From the NCBI GenBank assembly GCA_933228895.1, contig OW121856.1, positions 111,265,027-111,329,026 of the forward strand: 64,000 bases of DNA, read 5' to 3'. Shown piece by piece: positions 47,213 to 58,937 of this stretch. The notes below the pieces were generated by a model, which worked only from the letters and a program-made list of their open reading frames with translations, was not told the origin of the DNA and made no database searches. Position 1 is the stretch's first letter. Each line of letters starts with the position of its first letter. This DNA comes from Platycnemis pennipes (taxonomy: Eukaryota > Arthropoda > Insecta > Odonata > Platycnemididae). Made by a program: the position numbers and the translations under genes.

Positions 47213-50200
47213 CTCGATGTCCCCTTTGGCTGGCCACACTAAAGCAAATATCACTTTTCATCCCGTCTACAAGAAAGGGTCACATGCCGTTGAATTCCCC
47301 CCCCCCCCACCATCTATTCTCTCCCAATGAGGAAAGTGCTTTCGAGAGAGTTGATCGTGGATTCTTTCTGCATGGCCATTTTCTCTCTTTGATTGTAGTA
47401 ATGTTCAATACTTCATCGTGAGCTGTTTTATTGCATTATCATTTCATTGGTTGGAGAAAAGTTAAACTGTTCATGTTTGTACGAGCCCTTTGACCTGGGA
47501 GAACGTGTTCCGAGTGCATGAGTGTCCCGCCTCGCCACCCTCCCCCTCCCCCAACGGTGTGCCCCTCCCCTCTAACCAAATGCCATCATTCTCTTTATAC
47601 GTACATTCATTTGGATTTTTATTGCAGACACCTAGTGAATTTCATTTCCCTACTTGCCTCATAACATTCCTCTAATTTTGTTGTCTTCACGATCTCTCTT
47701 TCTGCTTTGATAGATGTTATGTGTAGTGTGCATTGAGAGCTCTTCCTCTATGGAAACTATAATTTCTAATTTCTTTTATGCTAATTATGCCCATTGCTAT
47801 TTTCACAATGGTACTATTCCAAGGAGACAAGCATTTCTTCATCTTCCTTTCAATCAGTGGGTTGATGGCCCATGGAACTCGGAAGTCTTTTGATGGCACC
47901 CAAGGGCCTTCAATTAGATGGCTACTCATTTTTCGTGAATGTGCTGGTCTATTTGAGCATAGCTAAATTCATATGGGACTTATAATTTAAATTATAATGC
48001 CTCTAATGATTGGCCTGACTTGAGGTATTCCTGGAATGGCAGCATTGCTACGCTATTCTTTTAACATAGTAATTTTTAAAACTATTTTATGTAATTTCAC
48101 ATTAATTTCATTTAACTGGATTTTTCATGTGGCATTATTGCTATGAATTTATACATGATCTGTTTGTAGTTGGCATTATTGTATGGAATTGACATATTGT
48201 TTGGAATAGTGCTCTGAGGATGTTTTCAGGTTTTTAATACTTCACCAGTCATTTCTTTTCACTATATTTTCACTTGTTTCTTATTTTTATTGTTTAGGAC
48301 ATGGCTAGTGTGGGGTTTTTTCTTATTCATGCCATATACAGTGTTCTTTCATTTAGTATCATAGTTGGTATTCCTGCACTTAAAAAAAAGTATTGGTTTA
48401 GTGTTGCATATGATATATTGCTCATTTCAAGTTCCATGTGGCTAAAATATTCAGCCAGTGGCGATGACTCATGCTCACTTTTTTCCATGGATTGTTTGCA
48501 GAATAGAGTGGATGCTCTGGTGGAATGTACAAATTGTGTTTGTGCTGTTAAACTAAATTTACCTTTCTGGAAATTCCCTTTTGCAGAGGGTGGGAGCAAT
48601 TAAATGTGTAATTTTTTGCCTGTGAGGCATTATCGTATACTGTCAAATATTTAGGAGCAAGTTTTCACTTGAATGGATTCTGGTGATTTTTTTAAAGACT
48701 TTTTTCGGGAATGTTTCTCTGTAGTGAGCCATCGTGCTTCAAGGCACATCCCTCTCCACCAATAGTCTTTTTTCTGGCTTGCAGGTGTTGTGGTTTGAAC
48801 ACTCTTTCCCAGCAGAAGAGAACAAGTGTTTTTTGCCAATAGTTTTGAATGATCGAGAATAGTGGGCTCATGTACTTGTTACACTGAGCCCTAAATGGCT
48901 CAAACAATGAAACCCTGAGGGTATAAATCATTCGATGTTACCCATTGTGTTGCTTGTTTGTAGATACATTTTGTGATATATTTTCTTGGTTCTGAATTGA
49001 TAGCTCACCATGGAAGATTTGCATACCATTTTAAGATTGATTTTTGAGTTTTCTTTTGCTGAAAATAATTACTCAATAATTTTAGTTGCCTTTTGGTTAC
49101 CCCTTTAGTTTCCTGTGCTCTTCATTGGAACAAATATTTTCTCCATCTCCTGTTTACATTCAGCTTGTATGAGCTTATACTTGTGCCTCAGTTAATTGGT
49201 TATGTGTGTGAAAATGTTTCTTTGGTTTAATGTGGGTTTGTGTGCATATAAGTGAATTTTTACTGATATTATTGTTTTTAACATTCATTTTATTCAGATT
49301 TCCCTTTTAGTGCACTCCACATTGGATTTTCAAATCCTGCTATTGTGACATCTTCTTATGATTGAACCATATATTTGCCACTTGTCGTTCTAGCATTGAA
49401 GTGTCAGCGCTTATAAAATTTGCAGGGTTCAGGATATTACTTTCCACTTGCCAAAAGTTTAATGTACTCCACTGAGTGGCATTATCTTGCAGTATCTATC
49501 TAAACAAAGCATGGCGATAGACTGTGATCTGCACCCCTGATTAATATTTTAAGTTGCACTCACTCACTCATAACCACTTCCTATTTTCCCAACATTATTT
49601 TCATGCTTCTCTTTTTTTTGTATCTCTCCACACTTTAGAGCCACTAAGTGTCTGGATGCATCGTTTGGGATGGTACATTTTACTGTGGTGGAAAGCATTT
49701 GGTCAATGACCTATTTTGAGCCCTGACCCCAGGAGAATGTTGTTTTTGCCTGTTGGCCAATCTCAGTGCAAAATAAAAAGTACTCCTTCAGGCGTTCCCC
49801 TTTTCATATGTCACATTTTTAAGATAAATCAGTTTTTCCCAGAGGATAAGTTGTTAAATCATGGCCAAGAATAGTTTTGAGGAAGTAGTCTGAGGAGTAC
49901 TTATCCGCAAGTTGAACTCTCAGGAGGTATATTGTAAATGGAATTGCTTTAAATATTACAGATTTTTGATTTCATGAATGACGAGTGTTTGCAAAGAGCT
50001 GTATAAGTTGGCTATGATTACAAAATTTATGCTGCATTGCATACAGTATATTTGAGTGGTAAGTATTTGAACCATGAATAGAAAACAGATTTCTCTAAAA
50101 TTCATTTTTCAAGATTCATTGTTGGGGAACTGATGTACTATATGCATACTCCACTTTTAAACTGTCACTAAGTTTTTTCAGAGAAATTTCAAGTGTTTGC

Positions 50201-52358
50201 ATCTATTTGACAGATGCACATATTAAGGCCTTATTTCAGTATTTCTTTAAATTACGAAAGCCATTTTTGATCAAATCAATGAGGGGGAAGTATGCTAGGG
50301 TGGTGCTTTCTTTGTTTTTTCCATAATGGTGACCGATATGTTTCCAAGGCTTGCTCTGTGGCGTATGGGGGGCAGGTAGCTGTGTCCGGAGACACGTGTA
50401 GACTTCCCAACCAGTGGCCATTAGTTCTACTGGGGGTTTTCATATCTCGTGAGGATTTTTTTGTGGAAAAAATTATTCAACACGAACTTTATAATTTTTG
50501 CAGTTATTTTACTCTCTCCCGAAATATATGAGTCCTGAGTGAAGCATAACCCTTTTTAATCCTTTCTCAATATTATGAATCACTGGCCTGTGGGCTGAAA
50601 ATTTCTTCAAATTGCAGTCTAGTTGGACTGTCAAATGAAAAGAGAAATATTTACCTCTTTTGCATTATTGGACAATAGCTATATTTTGCCATAATATTTA
50701 ATGCAGAGATGACAAAAATTCTCTGGTAGATCCTCATTGTGTTGAGTGTTCTGCTTAACGCAAATTGACCCAAGGAGAAGACGTCTGAAAGTGGAGGTCA
50801 CTCTGAGATAATAACTTTTTCTGTGGACTCCAAGCTGTAGGTTTTATAAAAATCACAGTAATCACATTCAGAACTGCAGTGAAATACATTTCTTGTAGAT
50901 TCTTGTCAAAATTATTGTTGAAATACCTATCATATCTCATCAAAATTGAATCAGTTGGATGCTAGGTAGATTCATAATCAAGTTTTATATTTTGATGCTT
51001 TGAATCTGTGCTTAGTGTTTTTCTCACTCTGCATTCACTCCTTCATCATTTAGTCAATGGAACGTAATTCTGTTGATACTTTCTTTCCTTCTTTAAGTGG
51101 TGTCACTTAGTTTTCAACAGTATTGATTAAGCAATCAAATTGTTACAAGTACCATAAAGAATTAAAACGCTATCTGGGTGTGTCAATGAGTGATTGTCAT
51201 TGTCACATGGTGGTGGTCACTTGTGAAAATCCAGGTTGTGAGGGTTTTAAGTTTTTGTGGTACTTATAGAAGTAAAATTGTTTAATCAGCACTTGTTGTA
51301 CTTATATTCAGCTGTGCTAATTTTAGTTGATGTTCTAGATGATGCATATTAGGTTTTGATATGACTCGTGCAAGAGTAATATAGGCATGTCAGAAATGAA
51401 CTCAAGTGAACTTCCTTTTTGTGTTTGGAGGGAAATCTGCTGAAGTTTTCTGAGATTTGATTATGGTAGGCAATCATTGCCTGCATCCATTCAGGCTAGT
51501 GTCTTGGGCCAGCTGCTGAAGCTTTGTTGTCGGGTGATGGGATCGATGCTGTTTTGACAAGGGCTGAAGCAAAATGTGGCTCAGTGTAACATTTTAGCTG
51601 GTGGCATTACCATCAAAAGGATTTATTTAATGTTTACCCTTTAATGGTATAGTACTTTATAAAGATTCATAAATTGCATGCCGATAAAGTTTCTTGCTGC
51701 ATATGGTGTTTGCTGCCAACCCACGTTGGTGTGTTTTACTTTTTCTGCATCAAGGGAAACCATTTAGGCTCAATATTGTTGAATTGGCTCAAGTAAGTGT
51801 GGAAGATTTGATAGTAGGTCATCCACATGATTTAGTCTGAACCAGAGAGAATCATGTGGAGCCACAGCAAGCATTTTATAGGCGTTGTCACTCTCTTAGC
51901 CTGCATCATTTTGGTCTGCACAGTTAAGTTGCCTTGAGTAAGTTTTCAATTGCTGGCCCTTCAACACGAGTTCTTCTAATTGCTGCTCTCATGCCTGGTC
52001 CTTGGCTCATTAAACCTGTTTCTCATCTGTGACTCTGAGTTATGCACTGCAGCATCAAGGCATTTAGTTTTAGCCAAATAAGTGTAAATCCCGGGAAAAT
52101 TGAATGTCCCTTTAATCACTCCATTTAGAGCAGGGTTTTAATTTGTAGCATTCTGTGAGTTGAAGACTTTTTTTCGTGGGGATGAGGTTAGTGTTGTGGG
52201 CACCTGACCCTGCATCCGAAGGAACCAGGTTTTTAATCCCAGGGGTGGCAAAGGAATGCATTGGTGCCAATTCTGAAGATTCAGGTGATATGGAGTGGAA
52301 GCGAAACGTGATAACACAGAAGGAAAAAACACGAGGCAAATCCACAAAAGTAAACTTT

Positions 52359-52401
52359 ACTACGACCCGGGTTTCACTGCATTACAGCATCGTCAGGTAG
52401 C
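52359..52401 (-). ncRNA. Hammerhead ribozyme-like motif, minus-strand copy
   Basis: Minus strand: helix I GCTAC (52401-52397), CTGACGA (52396-52390), a helix II region containing CTGT-AAT-GCAG, then GAA, self-complementary ACCCGGGT, the cleavage-site C of GGTC, and GTAG returning to pair with CTAC. All invariant core boxes (CUGANGA, GAAA, UH at the site) are present. It differs from its partner at 52909-52951 by one base within helix II, a change that keeps pairing as a wobble. Confidence 0.65.
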
Positions 52402-52908
52402 GTATATATGCACCAACAATGAAAAAACAAAATGGGGGGAAGGGGAGGAGCGTGGGAGTGGACGGTTATTGGTGGTCAACAGAAGTGACCAGTGTGGGGG
52501 GAAAAGAAGGAAGTGTGGGTAAGAGGGGGTAAGAGGTGGTCACAAATGAGTGGCAAATATAAAATCAAAAGTCTCCTTTGAAGACAAGACCTTCCCTAGA
52601 AGTTGGTTGGGACCCCGTCCGTTGGGTGCTCCGTTGAGAGGTCGTAAATGTGGGAGGGGGGCAGACCCCTGGGTGATGGGATCCCCTTTACAAAGGGTGT
52701 CTGAAATGCAATGGCTCCCTTCCTCGCTGTGGGGTGCCGATGATGGAGGCCTCTGTTCGTTTGCCCCCTCGGTGAAGGAGCAACATCCGAGTGGGGCTCC
52801 CCCCATCCCCTGTTGGCGGAATTCAGAGCAGTGTCCGTTAGATATCCCGTGGAGGAGTCTCAAAAGATGTTGTTTTTTCATATATATGCTGGTGCATCTT
52901 TGATATAC

Positions 52909-52951
52909 GCTACCTGACGATGCTGTAATACAGTGAAACCCGGGTCGTAGT
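52909..52951 (+). ncRNA. Hammerhead ribozyme-like motif, plus-strand copy
   Basis: Helix I GCTAC (52909-52913), CTGACGA (52914-52920), helix II region 52921-52934 with CTGT-AAT-ACAG, GAA (52935-52937), helix III ACCCGGGT (52938-52945), cleavage-site C at 52946, and helix I return GTAGT (52947-52951), which pairs with GCTAC. A U follows the A9 position before helix II, and the closing pair is U-U, which may reduce activity. Helix III is a perfect palindrome with no loop, so a dimeric fold would be expected, as known for Penelope-type hammerheads. Confidence 0.68.
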
Positions 52952-53803
52952 AAAGTTTATTTTTGTGGATTTGAATGAATGAATGAATGTTTATTGAATG
53001 AATGAATGATTTGGCTCGTGTTTTTTCTTTGTGTGTTGGATTGCCTGTCTCAGCCTGGTTGCCTCTTGCGCAGTACTCTCTGTGTGTCGCAATGGGAATG
53101 TCGAGCGTTGGTGTCTTTCCGAAGCGTGGGACAGCACCAGGATTCTCTCCCTCCCTCCTCCATTCCCTCTTGTCCCCAGACAAACCACCACCATTCAATC
53201 CCACACCTTGCCATGGTCCCTTCTGTCCCCTGCTCCGAATGACTACTACATTGTTCATCGTGTGGGTTCAGTGCCCTTTTCAATCCTATTTTGTGTGAAT
53301 TATTATTGATTTTGTATTACTGGGTTTGTGGTGGAATTTTCTCATCTTTGCAGCAAGTTTCTATACTAAGAAATAGATATCAATAAGTCATCTGCTGGCA
53401 ATTTTTGGGAAAGTAATGTGTTTTCCTCTCTGTGGCTAATGTTGAGCTGTTTGTTTGGGAGATGTTGGAGGGTTGCTGGGGGAGTGAAGCGTTTGTTTGA
53501 TTGTTGGGTTGTTGATGGTTCGGAGAGAGAGGAAGAGTAAAGGAGAGTGATAAGCAGCGTCTTCTTTATTTTAATGAGTATTCTCCCATAATATTTGTCC
53601 GACGTTACAAGCTATTGAAATGTAACTTCTCTGTGCCTTGTGTAGTAGAATATTTTTGCCTAATTGAAGGCTTGTAAACACTTACGTTAACTTTGAAATT
53701 TGTGGCTCCATATGAACTACAGACTATTCTACTCAGTGCCGTCTTTGACATTTGAATGGGGGAGAGAGATATGATTGTGTTGACTAACATGTGGGCTTTG
53801 CAG

Positions 53804-53875
53804 GTGAGAAAAGGCCAGCAGTGTCGGGAGAGCCTGAGGTGAAGAGGCATAAGGGTGCCTTGAGCTCTGTGTCAG
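53804..53875 (+). CDS. Exon H of the Q/P-rich gene (nuclear-localisation-like)
   Basis: The acceptor is GGGCTTTGCAG and the donor TCAG|GTGAGT. It is 72 bases, phase 1 on both sides, encoding (G)EKRPAVSGEPEVKRHKGA and LSSVS(G). KRP, eight residues, then KRHK fits a bipartite nuclear-localisation signal. The exon is symmetric, so skipping it would remove the signal without shifting frame (exon G to exon I is also phase-compatible). Confidence 0.85.
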
Positions 53876-55954
53876 GTGAGTGCATGCAAGCAGAATATTA
53901 TAGCATTAAAAATCAATGGAAGAGCATTACTTTTTAGTGATGTTTGCCAGAATCGTTAGATTACTTAGTTGCATGTTCTCCTAGCAAAGTCAACCATTTG
54001 TCACTGCTTGGTGAAATTTTTTCTTCTCCTTGACCACTTGCCAACTTCTTACACCATTTGCTGATAACTCATTCAGCTCATCTCGAATGAATCTTGTCTC
54101 CCAAAACTCTCAGTTTAGGGAGTTGATGCAAACCGAAGGGTTCTCAGTCAAGGCTGTACGGTGGATGTTCTAGAAAACATCCCATGGAAAAAGTCAGATG
54201 CCAAGCTTGCATTGTGGAAGTACTGTGTGTTATTGTGAATAAATATGGTTACGATGCACAATGGTTGCATTGCCTTTTGATCTACGTGGCATTTTTGGTG
54301 GCAGGACTGAGTGGTGAAGGAACAGAAAATTTGTACCCTTTCCTCACTTCCGTGACAATGTGGAACGTACTCAATGGTGGTTAGTTGATTTAAGGTTTAT
54401 CGTTCTTGCGTTTGCAACGTGATCTATGAATGTTCACCTATTTGAGTCTCCTCATTTCTTTCTGAATGACATTGTCGTCAGGAATCATCAATTCTAGATT
54501 GATTTTATGCGGATCTCCACTTGATCCTTGTGTCAGCTAATCTCTTCATATTCCCATAATTCTTCTTTCACATCCTCACTTCTTGCTCCACGTGGGCAAG
54601 GGCCTCTCCACGTTGAGACTCCACTGGCTCCCATCATGCCCCTTGCTTTCTGGAATCTTCTCTACATTCGTTGTATCTATGTCCTAACCTCTTTGATGTG
54701 GATACACTGCAATGTAACGACCCTCTCTAAAAACGAAGACGTTCACCACCACTTCAATAGAAGCCATAATAATCTTCATGTAACTTACGATGAGACTACA
54801 AAATGTTTTCGTGGATCTAGGAAGATGGGTCTTCAATTATATGTATTATCATCCGACCAGCCACCTTAAATCTGTGAGTGGTACAAGGAAAGTGAAATAT
54901 CTTCTAAGAAAAAACTACCACAATGTAAATGAGTACATAAAGTTCTTTGTACATGTATACATTGTTCAGTTTCATCTCTAAGTTAATGATTATTTACTTA
55001 TTCCTGCCATTAATTATTTGATGCTGTGTCATGGTATTTTTTTTGTGCTCAAAATTGTTTCTTTAGATTTACTCTTTGTATTTTCTTCTACTGGATGTGC
55101 CTTATAATGTGTACAAACTCTGTCTACTTGGCTGGAATAAGTTATTATTGCCGTCACATAATTTAAGCTACATTGGGCCCTCTCTGTGTAGTTCGTTACG
55201 TACACCATCTTCCTGATAGTCTCGTGTGTGTCTGCGCATTCACCTTATCGCACTTTGGCCTGGCTCCATCACCCCATCGACTCTGCTCTTCTTCTTCTTG
55301 GAACTCTCACACAGTCATGGGTTCACGTCTGTTCAATCATTTTCCATCTATTTTCATTTTAGGGCTTTTTCTCCTTTTTTATCTTCCTATCATTTCCATA
55401 TGTTAACATCTTTCTATTTCTTACATAGTTTCCTGTAATCTTCACTCTCCCATTTTTTCCAGTCATTTTCTAATGTCACACGCAACCTCTCTAAAAAATG
55501 GACTAGTGGCCACAGTAAGAGCTTTGATAGGACTGCTGTGTTGGTTTTGAGGGAGGAAAGTGAGTTGAAATGATCTCCCTGGGAGATTTTATGGAATTCA
55601 AAGAAGCCTAAGCCTCAATTTGCCTGAAATCATTGCTGGATGACTTCAGTATTTGGAAAACTTTCTCCAATTTCCAATCCAGGGAAAAAAGCACCCTGTG
55701 ATAATGATCTCTGATCCCAATTTATTAGGAAGTGATGGAGTCTGAAGAGCTGGGATAACTCCATGATGCATTTGAAAAGGGTTTGGTTGCAGGCAAGTCA
55801 AATTTAAATGTGACCATGCATTGCCTCACCCTTGTGTGATCACTGGTGGGGTGCATGTGTGTGTAATAAGAGCAGGTTAAAGCTTGTTAAAAGAAGTTGA
55901 TGTTGTTTCCTGGTGTAGCAGTAATGGAGCCAGTCCTCTCCGTATCTCTCACAG
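53876..55954 (+). other. Intron H-I
   Basis: About 2.1 kb, AT-rich, with no recognised element. It ends in CCGTATCTCTCACAG. A second AG (GGTGTAG, ending at 55917) is a possible but less likely acceptor. Confidence 0.65.
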
Positions 55955-56490
55955 GTTACGGCTCGGACGAAGATGACCCAGGGAGCAGTGGGGGCTCTGA
56001 GGACATGCAGCAGAGGTCACAGCAGCAGTCACAGGGCGGAGGTGGTGGCGCCAGTGGGGGAGCCAACGGCTCAACACCGGCTTTCTCAACGGCATCCAGC
56101 GTGGGCCCTGCGGCATATGCCACTCCGCCCAAGACCACCTTCTCGCACTACTCGTCCAAGCCGCAGATGTACGGCCACGTTGCATCCACGTCCTCGCAAG
56201 TGGTGACCTCGTCGGTGGGGCAGTCGACCCAGGCGGGGCAGCAGCCGTCTCCCCCAAATGTCGCCTTCCAAGCCCTCTCCCCAGCAGCATGCCAGCAGCC
56301 CCCTCCCACCATGCACCAGCAACAGCAGGCGCCACCACCGCAGATGTTCAGTGGCGCCCCTCCGCAAGGGATGGCGCTCAATGCAGGCCCCCCTCCACCG
56401 CCCTCTTACCAGCAGCAGCAGCAACAGGGCATGGCATTCACGGGCTACCAGTATAACTCCTCCCTGCCCTTCTGGATGGTGCAGCAGTGA
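55955..56490 (+). CDS. Last coding exon I of the Q/P-rich gene
   Basis: Enters in phase 1 after CTCTCACAG and ends at TGA 56488-56490, giving 177 residues. It begins (G)YGSDEDDPGSSGGSEDMQQ, an acidic Ser/Asp patch suited to CK2-type phosphorylation, followed by Gly-rich and Ser/Thr-rich stretches (AYATPPKTTFSHYSSKPQMY), then Gln/Pro repeats, PPSY at 56398-56409 (a WW-domain-binding PPxY motif), and the C-terminus GYQYNSSLPFWMVQQ. The Ser/Thr/Tyr-rich middle and the C-terminus are non-repetitive and probably the most conserved parts. An upstream ATG in the preceding intron (55897) opens the same frame but is not needed. Confidence 0.9.
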
Positions 56491-56835
56491 CGGATGCTGT
56501 GTGAGTCTTGGGCTGCAAACCATCGGGTGCTGAATGCCAGCTCCACTTCCACTGCATAAATGTCCATCTCATAGCATTGTCTGACTGGTGTAATATCCTT
56601 GCAATTGAGGGGAATGTCTCCTCAAATCACAGGTGATTGATTGGGATGGAGCGCTGTTGCACTCATCCTGGAAAGCCAAAAGAATGCTTATCATGGTGTA
56701 TGTATGAATATATTTATGTTTTAGATGACTGTACATAATGTATATAGACTATGGAAAAATTGACGCTTTCCTCTACTCTTTGCATTTCAGATTTTAAGCC
56801 TTGTTTTCTTTCAATAAATTAAAATTACCTGTGGC
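56491..56835 (+). other. 3' untranslated region
   Basis: It follows the stop codon and ends shortly after the poly(A) signal at 56813. The length, about 345 bases, is estimated from the signal. Confidence 0.7.
56813..56818 (+). terminator. Polyadenylation signal AATAAA
   Basis: AATAAA in TTTCAATAAATTAAAATTACCTGTGG, followed at about 15-25 bases by a GT-rich downstream sequence. It is the first canonical signal after the stop codon. Confidence 0.8.
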
Positions 56836-58937
56836 TTAATCCAGCTGTCATTTCCTGAGCTGGACACCAGCTAGTTAGTGGCTCAGGGCATCACAGCGGA
56901 TGAGCTTTCAGGTCATCAGAATGTGTATAACCCTATAGGCATGGTGTCCATAGTACTATGTGTTCAGCGCTCAAAATAGTTAATTGTTAATGTTGCTGTT
57001 CCTCAATGCAAAGGGAGATATGGCTCAGATTCAGTCATTTTTTTCAACTCCTGAGAGCTTTGACGATGCTAAATAAAATCGTTACTCACCCTATCTTGAT
57101 ATAGTATTAAACACCTTATTTCCTCCATGCAGCTAATTGTCGTTTTCTCTCTTGAGTCATTGGTTATGTGCAGCAGTTGTACTTGGGACCATTCGTCTTG
57201 ATCATACCAATGACAGTCGAACACAGTGTTCATCCAAGTGCATTAGCTGTGCGCTCTACTCTGCCAGTTCCTTCTTGGTGCTCTCACCTAGAAACGCGTC
57301 CTCCCCCTCACTGGACTCCTCTTCCACCTCTCTCCTCATTCCTGAGAGGACTTAGATTGGCCTGCTTAAATGTGCTGCAGAGCAATTGGGATTTCATGTA
57401 TTCTCTCCCGACTCCAAATAAATCTAGAAGTTGTGAGTGATGGACGGAAAGTACCCACATCCTTAGCATCTGGCAGTGTTTGGGGCTTCTTGGTTGTGTG
57501 GCTGTGGATGGGGAATGGTGTGTTGTCTGTCACTGCTCACGACTCATTATTCAGCCTCCTGCTTGGTGTGGAAACTATCTCCGTAGCTGTGTGTTGAACA
57601 CGTTGCATTCGTATGCTCCAATGTCAAACCTCATGCTAGTTGTGGACAGTGCGTGTGCATTTGTTGTTTTCATTGAACCGAGGCATTTCAGTGGCATGTA
57701 TGGTTTCAGTTGGCTGGAGGAGACTCTAGTTGCAGCTCAAGTATGTGGATTATTCTTTTGTATTTCATTTTATGCTGGCTATGTAATTTAAATGCTTTGG
57801 ATGCCTTGGATTGGCCGTTTCTTTACTTGACATCATGTATTGGATATTTTTATGGCAGATATATATGTATTGTGTATTTTTGGCATTCTGCAATGGATGG
57901 CTCAACCCATGTTAGTGTTTTTGTCTCTTTGTTCATGGGCTTCACTTTAGTGAGCGGTACGGCAGTGGATGGAGGTTGCCTTGATTAGTTATAGTTTGTG
58001 ATCTGGTACATCACAATTGTTTTCTTAATATCTGAGACCACTTCTTTGTAGGTTTTATTCTTTAATGCATGTTACTCGAGCATTTTGAGTAAGTCATGAC
58101 TATTATTTGCCTTGGAAAGCAAGGTCCAAAAAGGTGGATAATTATTACAATCATTCAGAACATTGAAATCTGGGGAGAGGAAGGTTGTCATTCTGATCCA
58201 TTGAATCCATTGAAGACTTATATTTTTGTGAAATGCAAGAGTAATTTCAATGGTTTATTATGGTTGCAATAATTGTTCTTGTGTACAAATTATTGACTGT
58301 TGAAATAAAAATTAATAATAATTTGTGGAGCATTTATTACCGAAAGAAGTTGCAGTTGATGCTGATGATTGAATGCAAGTGGATGCGCCTGCAAAGTATG
58401 TTGCTGCTGGAGGCCAAGATATCCCCAGTGGACACAACGTGGGCCTAGGTTTTTTGGTTTGTTGTGTGGTCACCAGGTGGCAATACTCGGTCCTGAGGGA
58501 CAATGCATCCTGTAGGATGTGAGTCCTGCCTCCTCTCGTTGATGTCTTGGAGGATGGAGTTGGTTCTTCTTTTGGTGCAGGTCAGTTCACATTCTTCCCG
58601 TCGTTCTTGCCAACTCCGTGAAGACCATTTCTTCGCCTTTCTAGGAATGAGTCGTTTGCTGTGTATTTGGCCTCTCTCAGACCTTGAATGGTGGGCCAGA
58701 CATCTTGATTATTGAGCTCACTCCCATGCTTTCATCTCGATACAAGTAGGTGGGCATACGGGCATGGCTATGCACCTGTCAGATTACAATCCAACTTAAG
58801 CTTGCTCATCTGACACCTTAATTGGATGTATTAATACGCCATCCACTGGGGATGGGTTGCACTGGTGATGGGGGGGGGACAAAGTTGTGCACTGTCTCCT
58901 GTGGTTTTTAATCTTAGCATTGCCATAATGCAAAGCC
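56836..58937. other. Intergenic sequence downstream of the gene
   Basis: No coding domain, RNA gene or transposon end recognised. A CTCF-like CACCAGGTGGCA occurs at 58471-58482. Open frames here lack recognisable motifs. Confidence 0.55.

Larger units (their letters stand above)
52311..53041. mobile_element. Penelope-like inverted structure with two hammerhead motifs
   Basis: The left arm (about 52311-52416) and right arm (about 52888-53041) are inverted copies: the left contains CAAATCCACAAAAGTAAAC, TTTACTACGACCCGGGTTTC and CATCGTCAGGTAGCG, and the right has their inverses. A (GAAT)n/TTTATT block interrupts the right arm at about 52973-53010. Each arm carries a hammerhead-like motif oriented towards its own outer end. 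Hammerheads with very short helix III in repeated terminal segments are known from Penelope-like retroelements, hence the call. The interior (52417-52887) is G-rich and has no recognisable reverse transcriptase or GIY-YIG domain. Confidence 0.6.
42776..53803 (+). other. Intron G-H
   Basis: About 11 kb. It holds a Minos-like Tc1 transposon (43834-46728) and a Penelope-like inverted structure (52311-53041). 42776-43833, 46731-52310 and 53042-53803 are AT-rich or pyrimidine-rich sequence with a GT microsatellite at about 47191-47212 and nothing else recognised. Confidence 0.65.
9685..56835 (+). other. Host gene (3' part): Gln/Pro-rich nuclear-type protein
   Basis: Nine exons (9685-9965, 10973-11167, 17799-18056, 27811-28089, 29491-29658, 33101-33192 or 33204, 42564-42775, 53804-53875, 55955-56490) share strand, composition and compatible splice phase at every junction. 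Together they encode roughly 700 residues: Gln-, Pro-, His- and Gly-rich low-complexity sequence with short charged islands (KRRLF plus acidic; KRP...KRHK; GSDEDD) and a PPSY motif near the end. No folded domain is visible. The composition resembles transcription co-regulators or RNA-processing proteins, but the gene is not recognised. Exon A starts in phase 1, so the N-terminal part lies outside the window or in an undetected exon. The introns (about 1 to 11 kb) hold most of the transposons described here. Confidence 0.85.

Noticed and set aside
52550..53309. Overlapping open frames of about 80 to 126 codons on both strands in the Penelope-like region
   Set aside because: No reverse transcriptase, GIY-YIG or other domain is visible; frames are open because the segment is GC-rich and repetitive.
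55897..55954. ATG at 55897 as an independent start for the last exon
   Set aside because: The frame is open across the acceptor, but CTCTCACAG with matching phase 1 from exon H makes splicing the simpler reading.
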